45,661 nt of DNA, from positions 1-45,661 of the forward strand of contig CAJFID010000024.1 in NCBI GenBank assembly GCA_904380375.1, read 5' to 3'. Positions 31,987 through 39,513 of this stretch are shown piece by piece. The notes under the pieces were generated by a model that was given only the letters and a program-made list of their open reading frames with translations, was not told the DNA's origin and ran no database searches. The stretch is from Avimonas intestinalis. Lineage in GTDB: Bacteria; Bacillota; Clostridia; Oscillospirales; Acutalibacteraceae. Position 1 is the stretch's first letter, and each line of letters opens with the position of its first letter. A program made the position numbers and the translations under genes.

Positions 31987-33081
31987 ATGACCCCGAAAGA
32001 GCGGCTGGTAACAGCGCTGAAACGCCAAAAGGCCGACCATCTGCCGGCCACCACCCACCACCTGATGCCCTATTTCCTCAACAAATACATGGGCGGGATC
32101 GACAACCTAGCCTTTTTCCAGGAGATGGGCTTAAACCCCATCGTCTGGCTGAACGCCGACAAATACCGGCCAGAGGATCTCGAAAACTGGCGGATCACCT
32201 CTGTGGACGACCATTCCGGCCAGTACCCGGCGACCCATTACACCATTGAAACCCCGGGCGGCAGCCTGAGCCTTACCCTGGAATACAGCGAAACCACCTG
32301 CTGGCTGACCGAGCACCTGATTAAGGAGAAAAAGGACATTGAGCTGCTGGCCAAGTACATGCCCTCCCCCTACGTCGACGTCGAGCAGGCCAACCGGACG
32401 GCGGACGAGTACCCCGAATATCTGATCCGGGGCGCGGTGTTCAGCGGCGATATCTTCGGGCAGCCCGGCTGCTGGCAGCAGGCCTGCTGCCTGTACGGCG
32501 TGGAAAAAATGATTATGGAATGCTACGACGACCCGCAGTGGGTGCATGAGCTGCTGGCGATCGTACAGAAGCCGAAAATCAACCAGATGCGCTCCAGCAA
32601 GGGCGCCCGCTTCGACCTCTTCGAGCTGGGCGGCGGCGATGCGTCGACCACCGTGATCTCCCCCAAAATCTTCAACGAATTCGTCGCGCCGTACGACAGC
32701 CAAATCATCGCGGCGGCCCACGAGGCCGGCCAGCGGATCGTTTACCACACCTGCGGCGGCATGATGCCAATCCTTGAGGACATCGCCGCGATGGGAACCG
32801 ACGCAATGGAAACCTTTACCCCGCCCGGGATGGGCGGCGACACCGACCTGGCGGAGGCCAAACGCCGCATCGGGGATAAGGTCTGCATGATCGGCGGCCT
32901 GGACCAGCAGCACTTCTTCCAGGGCTGCACCCCGGAGGATACCCGCCGGGAAGTGCGCCGCTGCTTTGAAGCGGCCGGCGAGGGCGGCGGCTTCATCCTC
33001 AGCCCCTCCGACCACTTTTTTGACGCCGACCCGGCGCTCATCCGCGCTTTTGCGGAAGAAGCGGCCCGCTGCGTCTATTGA
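31987..33081 (+). CDS. UroD-family protein, diverged metal site (2)
   Basis: A 364-residue superfamily member, clearly related to its neighbour at 30846-31913 but different in detail. The start is TPKERLVTALKRQKADHLP, followed by an internal Cys-rich stretch (FGQPGCWQQACCLYG), the HTCGGMMPIL element, MIGGLDQQHFFQGCTP and a SPSDHFFDADP end region. As in the neighbour, SDH replaces the final cysteine of MtaA-type zinc sites. GGAGGT lies 8 bases before the ATG at 31987. It probably acts with the upstream gene on a related substrate. No corrinoid-binding protein or MttB-type gene is present nearby to define the pathway. Confidence 0.83.
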   Translation: MTPKERLVTALKRQKADHLPATTHHLMPYFLNKYMGGIDNLAFFQEMGLNPIVWLNADKYRPEDLENWRITSVDDHSGQYPATHYTIETPGGSLSLTLEYSETTCWLTEHLIKEKKDIELLAKYMPSPYVDVEQANRTADEYPEYLIRGAVFSGDIFGQPGCWQQACCLYGVEKMIMECYDDPQWVHELLAIVQKPKINQMRSSKGARFDLFELGGGDASTTVISPKIFNEFVAPYDSQIIAAAHEAGQRIVYHTCGGMMPILEDIAAMGTDAMETFTPPGMGGDTDLAEAKRRIGDKVCMIGGLDQQHFFQGCTPEDTRREVRRCFEAAGEGGGFILSPSDHFFDADPALIRAFAEEAARCVY

Positions 33082-33098
33082 CCGCAACCCGCTCGGCA

Positions 33099-33143
33099 AG
33101 AAAGGCCCGGCAGCTCTACAGAGCGTTCCGGGCCTTTCTTTTG
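33099..33143 (+). terminator. Terminator of the UroD-family operon
   Basis: AGAAAGGCCCGG (33099-33110) pairs with CCGGGCCTTTCT (33128-33139), followed by TTTT. Confidence 0.88.
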
Positions 33144-33750
33144 GATGCATTAAAGGAGTACCCTGGCTTTGCAGGGAAAAGGGGGAGGGCGGAGGGCGGC
33201 GAGAGGAGAAACGCTTTCGCTTCCTGCATTGGGGCGAAGCGGGCGGCTATACAGACGGCCAAAAAGACAGAAGGTCCAAAAAAGGGATCCCGCCCGTTTA
33301 CGAGGGCAGGGCAAGCGATGCCAGAGACGGATCCTTCCGCGCCTTTTGGGCGGCTGGCCGGCATCAAGCCCCTGGCTTTGCCGCAGGTCTTGATTGCCCG
33401 CGCAGGCGGAAGCGCTCCTGCGCACGGGAAAGCATCCCCCTCGGCCATAGGCCGAACGAGCGGGAAACCCGAGCGAGGCCGTCAGATCGGGAAGCGGGAG
33501 CGTTGCCTTCCCAGCCCCATTCCTCGTCCCTGTCCCCTCCTCATCCGCCGGGCGTCCGTTCTGCTTTTCACCCCGAGGGGAGCCTGTCCCCTCCGGCCGG
33601 CGAAAAAATCACCGCCTCCCGATTGCGGAGGCGGTGATTTTTTCGCCTTTCTGCGGCTCCCCAAGCCTTTTTTACCTTCCCGATCCTCTCCTCTAGGAAG
33701 CCTTCTCGTCCTTTTCATGCCGTTCTGAGCCTCTCCGCAGCGTCCCTGCC
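33144..33750. other. Gap without a supported gene; contains one strong terminator
   Basis: GC-rich, with no frame that has both a ribosome binding site and family-like sequence. At 33603-33643 a 17-bp stem (AAAAAATCACCGCCTCC with its complement GGAGGCGGTGATTTTTT) forms a bidirectional terminator, which on the minus strand would end spoIIID transcription. Confidence 0.6.
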
Positions 33751-33966
33751 TTATGCCTGGCCGTCCCGCCGCTTTCCAAGCGTCCTCTCCGGCTCCTGCG
33801 CCCCGGCCGCGCGCTCCTCCGGATGCGGGGTATGCAGGTACTTATTCCGGGTGGCGATTCCTCCCCGGATATGCCGCTGCGCCTTGTTCTGCTCAAGCAC
33901 CCGGCGGACCCGCCCGTACAGCTGGGGATTGACCTCCCGCAGCCGGTCGGACACGTCCTTATGTAC
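33751..33966 (-). pseudogene. spoIIID: 3' part of spoIIID, interrupted by an integrated element
   Basis: The minus-strand frame reads VHKDVSDRLREVNPQLYG, then VRRVLEQNKAQRHIRGGIAT and NKYLH, ending at 33751. This matches the second half of SpoIIID (B. subtilis has VHKDLTERLPEINPDL and a later RHLRGGEATKLKY at the same places). SpoIIID is the small mother-cell DNA-binding regulator of sporulation. The first half, including the N-terminus and most of the helix-turn-helix, is missing: immediately upstream the sequence is the end of a serine recombinase gene. The break falls in the recognition helix (KSTVHKD in SpoIIID). No SpoIIID N-terminal coding sequence was found up to 45,661, so it should lie beyond the other end of the element, or be lost. 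A 20-codon tail rich in Glu and Arg follows the conserved part. Confidence 0.88.
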
Positions 33967-33972
33967 CGTCGT
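33955..33972. other. Attachment-site junction (att) in spoIIID
   Basis: The switch from spoIIID to element sequence lies at ACGGTACATAAGGAC on the minus strand. Codons ACG GTA CAT AAG GAC still fit SpoIIID (T-V-H-K-D), while GGT ACA TAA are the last codons and stop of the recombinase. The crossover core must lie within or just beside these bases. Confidence 0.7.
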
Positions 33973-35494
33973 TTTTAATTAGAACGGTATTCTCCAGCCC
34001 CAAGTCTCCTAACACGCGCAAATAAATGTCCACGTTGCCGTCTTTGTCCACTTCGATTTTCTGAATAATACGTTTAAGCTGGGCATTCGTCATCTGGCGC
34101 ACGTCGGTAATGTCCTCAATCTCCTTAAAAGTGGTATTGAGAATACTCTCCAGTTGGTCGCCTTTTGTGATATGGAAGGACACCATTTTCAGTTCGTTTT
34201 CCAGGCGCTCAATCTCTTTGCGCATTCCGCCGATCTTTTCGTTGAGCTCTTCCCGCGTAATCAAATCGTCGGCATACATATCCATATACTTCTGACGGGA
34301 TTTCCGCAGTTTTATGAGCTGGCTGGAGAGCTCTTTCTCGTATTCCAGGTTTTCGTCTTTCGCCTTATATACCCGCTGAAATTCCCCCACCACATACTGA
34401 ATGACGCGTTTCTTCTGCTGAATGATATCGGAGAAATATTCCTGCAAGACGTCGATCAATTCGTCCTCGTCCACCGCTACGGCATTCGGGCAGCTGTCGG
34501 CGCCGCGCCCATTGTGGCCCGAACAAACCCAGCGGACATACGTGTTTTTATAGGTGCGCAGGGTGCGGCGGAAGGACCAGCCGCATTCTTTGCATTTGAT
34601 AAGGGTGGAGAACAGATATTTATTGCTTTGGCGTTCCTTATCCACCTTGAAGGCCCTGCCGCGGGACTGCATGATTTTCTGCGCCGCCTCAAAAGTCTCC
34701 GGGTTAATGATCCTCATTTCCGGCCGTTCCACAACATTCCATGCTGATTCTTCCCGTTCGGCTCTCTGGCCGGTCAGAAAGTCCTTTATCTCCTGCTTTC
34801 CATTGATGACTTTCCCGGTATATAGCTCATTCGTGAGAATCCGGCAGACCGCTGTCTGACTCCAGGCACAGTTTCGTTTGGTTTTGAGACCGCGATCATT
34901 GAGGAAGGTAGAGATTTTGGCCGCTCCGTACCCGTCCTTTATGTACCACTGAAAAATTTGACGGACGACCGCCGCCTCCTCTTGATTGATGGTAAGATGG
35001 AAATAGTCCCCGATGGTCTTGTCATAACCATATACGATATTGGGAACCCGTCCCTTTTCCGCATTCAGTTTCTTCCCGAATTTTATCCGCTTGGAGGTGT
35101 TGGCGCTTTCCTCCTGGGCCAGCGCGCCGAAAATCGTCAGGACAAATTCACTGTTTCCCATGCTTGTCATGTTGGCGGTCAGGAACTGCGTTTCAATCCC
35201 CAGTGATTTCAGCTTCCGTATATTTTGCAGCAGATCCACTGTATTTCTCGCAAAGCGAGAAATATCCTTTACCACCACCATATCGAAGAGGCCACGCTCG
35301 GCATCCGCCATCATTCGCAAAAACTCTTTGCGATTTTTGATTTTGGTTCCGGAAATTCCTTCATCCGCATATAAACGAACCAGGTTGTCTCCGGTACGCT
35401 GGGTGTACTCCGTGAAAAAACGCTTTTGGGCTTCCAGACTGTTAAGCTGATCCTCTTTGTCTGTGGAAACACGGCAGTAAGCAGCAATATTCAT
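33959..35494 (-). CDS. Large serine recombinase (site-specific integrase)
   Basis: A 511-residue recombinase. Residues 1-150 are the resolvase catalytic domain (AAYCRVST with nucleophile S10; YADEGISGTK; VVVKDISRFARN). The recombinase domain comes next (GKKLNAEKGRVPNIVYGY, then NDRGLKTKRNCAWSQTAVCRIL). A zinc ribbon (KCKECGWSF with later WVCSGHNGRGADSCPNA, near 305-345) precedes a long coiled coil (about 380-450). It catalyses integration and excision between att sites. It sits directly at the left junction with its stop codon inside bases that also fit spoIIID. The start is supported by AGAGGTG, and a promoter TTGTAT-17-TACAAT lies at 35540-35568. The nearest relatives by layout are phage and transposon integrases (TndX/TnpX-like), not the shorter SpoIVCA. 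Confidence 0.95.
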   Translation of the reverse strand: MNIAAYCRVSTDKEDQLNSLEAQKRFFTEYTQRTGDNLVRLYADEGISGTKIKNRKEFLRMMADAERGLFDMVVVKDISRFARNTVDLLQNIRKLKSLGIETQFLTANMTSMGNSEFVLTIFGALAQEESANTSKRIKFGKKLNAEKGRVPNIVYGYDKTIGDYFHLTINQEEAAVVRQIFQWYIKDGYGAAKISTFLNDRGLKTKRNCAWSQTAVCRILTNELYTGKVINGKQEIKDFLTGQRAEREESAWNVVERPEMRIINPETFEAAQKIMQSRGRAFKVDKERQSNKYLFSTLIKCKECGWSFRRTLRTYKNTYVRWVCSGHNGRGADSCPNAVAVDEDELIDVLQEYFSDIIQQKKRVIQYVVGEFQRVYKAKDENLEYEKELSSQLIKLRKSRQKYMDMYADDLITREELNEKIGGMRKEIERLENELKMVSFHITKGDQLESILNTTFKEIEDITDVRQMTNAQLKRIIQKIEVDKDGNVDIYLRVLGDLGLENTVLIKNDGT

Positions 35495-35539
35495 AGCGGC
35501 ACCTCTCTGTTACGATTTATTCGCCATGTTACATTTTGC

Positions 35540-35568
35540 ATTGTATCACGGCTTGTCCGAAAATACAA
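35540..35568 (-). promoter_or_regulatory. Promoter of the serine recombinase gene
   Basis: On the minus strand TTGTAT (35563-35568), a 17-base spacer, TACAAT (35540-35545). A terminator at 35572-35617 insulates it from the upstream gene, so recombinase expression is separately controlled. Confidence 0.65.
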
Positions 35569-35571
35569 CAG

Positions 35572-35617
35572 AAAAAACGAGGGACATTCTTTCAAAACGC
35601 AGAATATCCCTCGTTTT
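35572..35617 (-). terminator. Terminator between small ORF and recombinase
   Basis: AACGAGGGA..ATTCT pairs with AGAAT..TCCCTCGTT across a 10-base loop with single-base bulges. The minus strand continues as CGTTTTTTCTG. Confidence 0.7.
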
Positions 35618-35794
35618 TCATTGTTGTTTTGTCTTTTCAAGCTTCCCGTCATCGCTCGCTTGTTTAGCGGCATCTTGAATAACGTGTTCCACCTTCCCCA
35701 TATTCGCCTCAACGAGCACTCTCAATATGTAGTCGGCGGTATCTGCCGCTGGATTCGGATTGTGGAAACGATAATTCAATTTTCGTTCTTTCAC
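35618..35794 (-). CDS. Small hypothetical protein of the element
   Basis: A 58-residue protein: a short basic start, RFHNPNPAADTADYILRVLV, then EANMGKVEHVIQDAAKQ. It is mostly helical with no membrane segment. The GTG start at 35794 is preceded by AAAAGGAGGTGGG. Small proteins with this kind of HNPN..ADYI pattern occur next to recombinases in gut-Firmicute elements, but no function is known. It ends just before a terminator and so is transcriptionally separate from the recombinase. A frame immediately upstream (35,709-35,921, MPAVLLLYGGWQTAEP) overlaps it out of phase; only one of the two is likely real, and the ribosome binding site favours this one. Confidence 0.55.
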   Translation of the reverse strand: MKERKLNYRFHNPNPAADTADYILRVLVEANMGKVEHVIQDAAKQASDDGKLEKTKQQ

Positions 35795-36086
35795 AGCGGA
35801 AGCCCACCTCCTTTTCCCGCTTGTCCCATACTATGCAGGGTCTTTCTTGTTTATGCTTCACACAATTCGATATTGGCTCCGCCGTCTGCCAGCCGCCATA
35901 CAGAAGTAAGACGGCCGGCATCGGTTCGGCGTGGCCTTCGGACAGTATTTCCTCTATCCTTATACGAGTTTATCACGGAAATTTTGGATGGGAGGATTCG
36001 CAAAGCTGCATTACGGAGAGCAGGTCGGGATATTGATCCAACACGGGCGTCACTCTCCCTTCAAAATACGAGCGGGCCATAACCGT

Positions 36087-36254
36087 TCAGCGCCCGTGCC
36101 AGTTCGTGACATTCCGCTCATTCAGCAGGAGGCGGCCGCCTACGATTTTGCCTCCTATATGTCCTGCGTCGAAAATCTTCTGGACGGTCGTTGGCCGCAT
36201 GAGCAGCCTGTCGGCTGCTTCTTCCAAAGTGATGTACAAATCTTCGTTTTTCAT
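36087..36254 (-). CDS. Excisionase-like helix-turn-helix protein
   Basis: A 55-residue protein consisting of a single MerR/Xis-type winged helix: LYITLEEAADRLLMRPTTVQ (helix-turn-helix), then KIFDAGHIGGKIVGGRLLL (wing) and NERNVTNWHGR. Such proteins are typical recombination directionality factors or excisionases of integrated elements. The ATG at 36254 has GGAGG about 10 bases upstream. It lies between the recombinase and the primase on the same strand, the usual place for a directionality partner. Direct evidence that it controls this recombinase is lacking; many helix-turn-helix proteins of this size have other roles. Confidence 0.75.
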   Translation of the reverse strand: MKNEDLYITLEEAADRLLMRPTTVQKIFDAGHIGGKIVGGRLLLNERNVTNWHGR

Positions 36255-36414
36255 GGTATAATACCTCCGTCAGAATATTGGATATGCAGGGGGGCGAAGG
36301 GAACGAAGGCAACCCCGTATATTGCCCGGAGGCCGGAATTGCCTCCGCCCCCTTCGCTGCCTGCCGTTTTGCACTACCCCCAACCGTTACGGTCTGGGGC
36401 TCCTTCTTCATCCA

Positions 36415-36499
36415 GGGACCCCCATTTTCCACTCATACTAATAATAGAGAAAAGATACATCTTTTCCTTTTTTACTAATTAATAGAAAAAGGGGGTCCC
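36415..36499. repeat. Nested inverted repeat between xis-like and primase genes
   Basis: GGGACCCCCATTTTC (36415-36429) and GAAAAAGGGGGTCCC (36485-36499) are complementary at 14 of 15 positions. Inside the 55-base spacer a second dyad GAAAAGAT-AC-ATCTTTTC is present. It lies 14 bases after the primase stop. It may be a terminator or a replication or recombination site. Confidence 0.65.
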
Positions 36500-36513
36500 A
36501 GATATACTTTGCA

Positions 36514-39150
36514 TTAGAAATCCAGCAAATCATCGACCTGCTGAGGCGCTTGGCGCATTTGTTCCTCCTCCCGCTGGCTGGCTTCCAGGGCGTCCGCCAG
36601 GAGCGGGGTCTCGGTGAGGCCGAGGGCGTAGTCGAAATCGCCGCTTTCACAGCCACCCTTGGGGTCGTATTCGAGACCGATCCAGGATTTGCGTCGTTTT
36701 CCAGAGGTACGGGAACGGAAGACCTCCTCCTGCCCGTAAAGCCGTTCCACACTGGCGTTGAACCGCTCCTGACTCATGGGCTTGAGGGAATATTGCTCGG
36801 CGAATTTCTTGTAGTGGTTGTATAAATCCAGCCGAGAAATCTCCGCCCCCGGCGCAATCCGGCAGTGCTCGTTGCAGAACAGGTAGGCACTGTTGCAGGA
36901 CTGCATATATTTGCGGAGGGCCTGCTTGCTGCGTTCCGGTATCCGGAACTTATAGTCGTTGGCGGCCAGTTCCTGGAGTTTGGACAGGGCGAAGGTGAGG
37001 ATACCATCGGCCTCGCACCTCAACTTGTACAGCAGGAAGGGGTCCCGCTTGTCCTCTGGGACTGTGTGGTCGAAGGGGAGGATAATGATACGGCGGAAAA
37101 AGCCGAGGCTCTTGTCCGAGACAGACACCGCCATCTCATTACAGGCGAAGAGGAACTTGGCCTTGGGGTAAAACTCGAAGCTCGACTTAAACTTCCTGGC
37201 GGCGCTGATGCGGTCCCCGCTGACGAGCTGCTTAAAAAGTCCGGCGTCGTCCAGGGCCTTGGTCGGGAGGTCTGCGTTGGAATTGAGGAGTTTCCCGAAC
37301 AACTCCACCCGCTGGAAATTCTCGCCCAAATCCTGCCAGGCGATACTCGTCTTGTTCTTTTCCCCTACCAAATACTCGATCAGGTGAATCAAAGTCGACT
37401 TGCCGCTGGCGGCGCTCCCCACCAGGAAGAACGCCTTTTCCGCTTTCACAGAAGTGGACAAAATGTAGCCGGTCATCGCCCCGACAAAATCCACATATTC
37501 CGGCCCCAGACTCTCGGTAATGAGCTTCTTGAAGCAGGGACAATCCGCCTCCGGGTCATAGCTGGCATTGATTTGAATTGTCGAGGGATAGGACGGATCA
37601 TGCGGGGTCAGTTCCCCTTCCTTGACGTGGAACAGGCCGTTACGGACATTGATGATGTTGCTGTCCGGATTGAGTTCTTCCGGGGGGACAACAATCTGAA
37701 TGCTCCATTGATAGGCCACGTCTTTGATGTCATGGCTGCGGCTGTGTTCCGGAAGCAGATGGCTGTAGATGAGCCGGTCGATCTCCATATCCGAAAACGG
37801 GAGGTAGACTCCATCCTGATACAGATGAAACAGGCCGCTGGAGTGGAGTGCGGGATACCGCACCTTGAGGTGTTCAGCCAGAACCCCCCGGCTCAGAATC
37901 ATGCTGCCGCTTTTGGTTTCCCGATACCAGGGCCGTGCCGTTTTCTTCAAGACGAAGGGCAGGGCCGCCGGAGCATTCACTCCGGGGCACCCTCCGTCCT
38001 TCAGCTTCGGGCAGACAAACCCCTTCTCTGCGATTGTCGTACAGAGCATAGGCCCGGTACCGCTGTCCCTGAAGTGCTGGATTTTGGCATCGGTCTCCTC
38101 CGGCGTGTAGCGGGGATAGTGCCGGCTGTACTCGTGGATTCGCTCAACGCCGCCCTCATAAGGCGCCATTTCCGTAGTCATCGCCAGCCAGTCCGGTTCC
38201 CCCAGAATATTGGCGTGCTCTTTGCAGTGGCGAATGAACAGGCATTCCTTGCAGAGAATGTCCAGCTCCTCCGCCGTCCCCCGGCGGTACTCCCGTTTTT
38301 CAGGGAGCGCCGCCGGGGAATCACCGGCCGGGGGCGGGCTGTCAGGCGGCAGCACCTCGTCAAGCATGGCTTCGAACTCCGTTTCGGTATATACCCGTTC
38401 AGGGTGAACTTCAAGCAGCCGGCAGAGGAAGGGGCGCTCCGGATCTTTTGAGTGCAGAGTCCCGGCACACCTGAGGATTCTGGATGGGTTCTGGAGGGTG
38501 GAATCCGATCCGTTGAGCCTGGCAAGCTTTCGCTGTATCCGCCGGAAATGTTCAATAAGCGCTTCCTTTATCAGATACCAGAAATGGATTGAGCGTTTTG
38601 AGACTACGCAGAAGCTGGGCTGCATCGGCATTTTCCGAGCCAGCTCCCATTGCTCTTCCTTGGACACCGCATCATGTTCCCAGAAAACCGCCCGTATCCC
38701 TGTTATGTCCTTATCATTTCCCTTTGCGCCGGCCGGCATCTGATTCACCATAACGAACACGCCATACCCGGCACGGTTGTAGCGTTCAATCTCCGGCCAG
38801 TCGTACTGCAACCTCCGTAAAGAAGTGCGTATCTCTTTGACAGGGTGCTTCTTATCTGCATCGTGTATCAAACGCAGATATATCTCCTCGTCCGGGTCAG
38901 AGAACAGCAGTTTCATATGCTGTTCAAAGTCCTGGTATGACGGAACGGGGACGCCGTCGAGCGGCGTTCCTTCCATGCAGTTCATGGCAACCCCCGAGAG
39001 CTTGGAAAGAATCGGCTTTTGGAGCGGCCCGCTGGCGGGAAGCCTGAATAGCACAGCTTTCTTCTGTATAAAACAGGAAGCGGCTATAAATAGAAGTGGC
39101 AAGGCCGCCGCCAATAATAACAACACCAACAACATGATTTTTGAATACAT
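36514..39150 (-). CDS. SF3 helicase-primase with N-terminal membrane helix
   Basis: An 878-residue replication protein. A primase-like N-terminal part (about 60-260: FVMVNQMPAGAKGNDKDITG, RAVFWEHD, HFWYLI) and a cysteine-containing linker (CKECLFIRHC, FVCPKLKDGGCPG) precede a D5-type superfamily 3 helicase. The helicase has Walker A GSAASGKST (about 575-583), ADLP and KFLFACNEM (sensor region), and FFRRIIILPF. Such proteins open the origin and prime replication of phages, satellites and plasmids. Oddly, residues 5-30 form a clear membrane helix (IMLLVLLLLAAALPLLFIAA). The start is well supported by AAAGGAAG 8 bases before the ATG, so the helix is probably translated. Membrane anchoring of a replication initiator would be unusual. 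Confidence 0.9.
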   Translation of the reverse strand: MYSKIMLLVLLLLAAALPLLFIAASCFIQKKAVLFRLPASGPLQKPILSKLSGVAMNCMEGTPLDGVPVPSYQDFEQHMKLLFSDPDEEIYLRLIHDADKKHPVKEIRTSLRRLQYDWPEIERYNRAGYGVFVMVNQMPAGAKGNDKDITGIRAVFWEHDAVSKEEQWELARKMPMQPSFCVVSKRSIHFWYLIKEALIEHFRRIQRKLARLNGSDSTLQNPSRILRCAGTLHSKDPERPFLCRLLEVHPERVYTETEFEAMLDEVLPPDSPPPAGDSPAALPEKREYRRGTAEELDILCKECLFIRHCKEHANILGEPDWLAMTTEMAPYEGGVERIHEYSRHYPRYTPEETDAKIQHFRDSGTGPMLCTTIAEKGFVCPKLKDGGCPGVNAPAALPFVLKKTARPWYRETKSGSMILSRGVLAEHLKVRYPALHSSGLFHLYQDGVYLPFSDMEIDRLIYSHLLPEHSRSHDIKDVAYQWSIQIVVPPEELNPDSNIINVRNGLFHVKEGELTPHDPSYPSTIQINASYDPEADCPCFKKLITESLGPEYVDFVGAMTGYILSTSVKAEKAFFLVGSAASGKSTLIHLIEYLVGEKNKTSIAWQDLGENFQRVELFGKLLNSNADLPTKALDDAGLFKQLVSGDRISAARKFKSSFEFYPKAKFLFACNEMAVSVSDKSLGFFRRIIILPFDHTVPEDKRDPFLLYKLRCEADGILTFALSKLQELAANDYKFRIPERSKQALRKYMQSCNSAYLFCNEHCRIAPGAEISRLDLYNHYKKFAEQYSLKPMSQERFNASVERLYGQEEVFRSRTSGKRRKSWIGLEYDPKGGCESGDFDYALGLTETPLLADALEASQREEEQMRQAPQQVDDLLDF

Positions 39151-39195
39151 AGTTTTCTTCCTTTCATGAATGTTATTGCTTCAAGCCCGCTTTGT

Positions 39196-39225
39196 CCGTC
39201 AAAGGGGACGGTGCCCCTTTGACGG
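39196..39225. repeat. REP-like hairpin upstream of primase
   Basis: CCGTCAAAGGGG (39196-39207), loop ACGGTG, CCCCTTTGACGG (39214-39225): a perfect 12-bp stem. The GGGGACGGTGCCCC centre recalls dispersed REP-type palindromes of Firmicutes. Confidence 0.6.
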
Positions 39226-39383
39226 ATCAGCAGGTTTTTCAGGGACCATGTCTTTGGTGCATAGTGTATCAGTCCTTTCTTATTAAGTTATGAAGGTACA
39301 AAGGGGGCGAGCTGAAAGGCTTTCGCCTTGTCGCTGTTCCTTTCCTCGAGGCTAATGGAACCCCTTTTGAGGTGGATAGCCTA

Positions 39384-39475
39384 GTCATCCGGATGACATC
39401 TATACACTAGCACAAAAAAATCTGTCTGAAAATTTGGGTGTCCTATGCATATCCGTTCCAAATGCCAGGACACCC
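39384..39475. promoter_or_regulatory. Palindromes between divergent primase and 414-residue gene
   Basis: A perfect 14-base palindrome GTCATCCGGATGAC (39384-39397) and an inverted repeat GGGTGTCCT..AGGACACCC (39436-39444 and 39467-39475) in an AT-rich stretch. Candidate operator or replication origin; 39151-39513 has no gene. Confidence 0.5.
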
Positions 39476-39513
39476 CCCTTGACAAAATTTGTATTTGGAT
39501 GAGGTGATATAAA

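Noticed and set aside
33078..33728. 216-codon plus-strand frame in the gap before the spoIIID fragment
   Set aside because: It crosses two terminators, has no start signal and looks like random GC-rich translation.
35709..35921. Minus-strand frame MPAVLLLYGGWQTAEP upstream of the 58-residue ORF
   Set aside because: It overlaps the 58-residue gene out of phase and has no clear ribosome binding site; it could be real, but evidence favours the smaller gene.
36865..38451. 528-codon plus-strand frame opposite the primase gene
   Set aside because: Antisense shadow; the minus strand encodes the complete SF3 helicase motifs with a good ribosome binding site.
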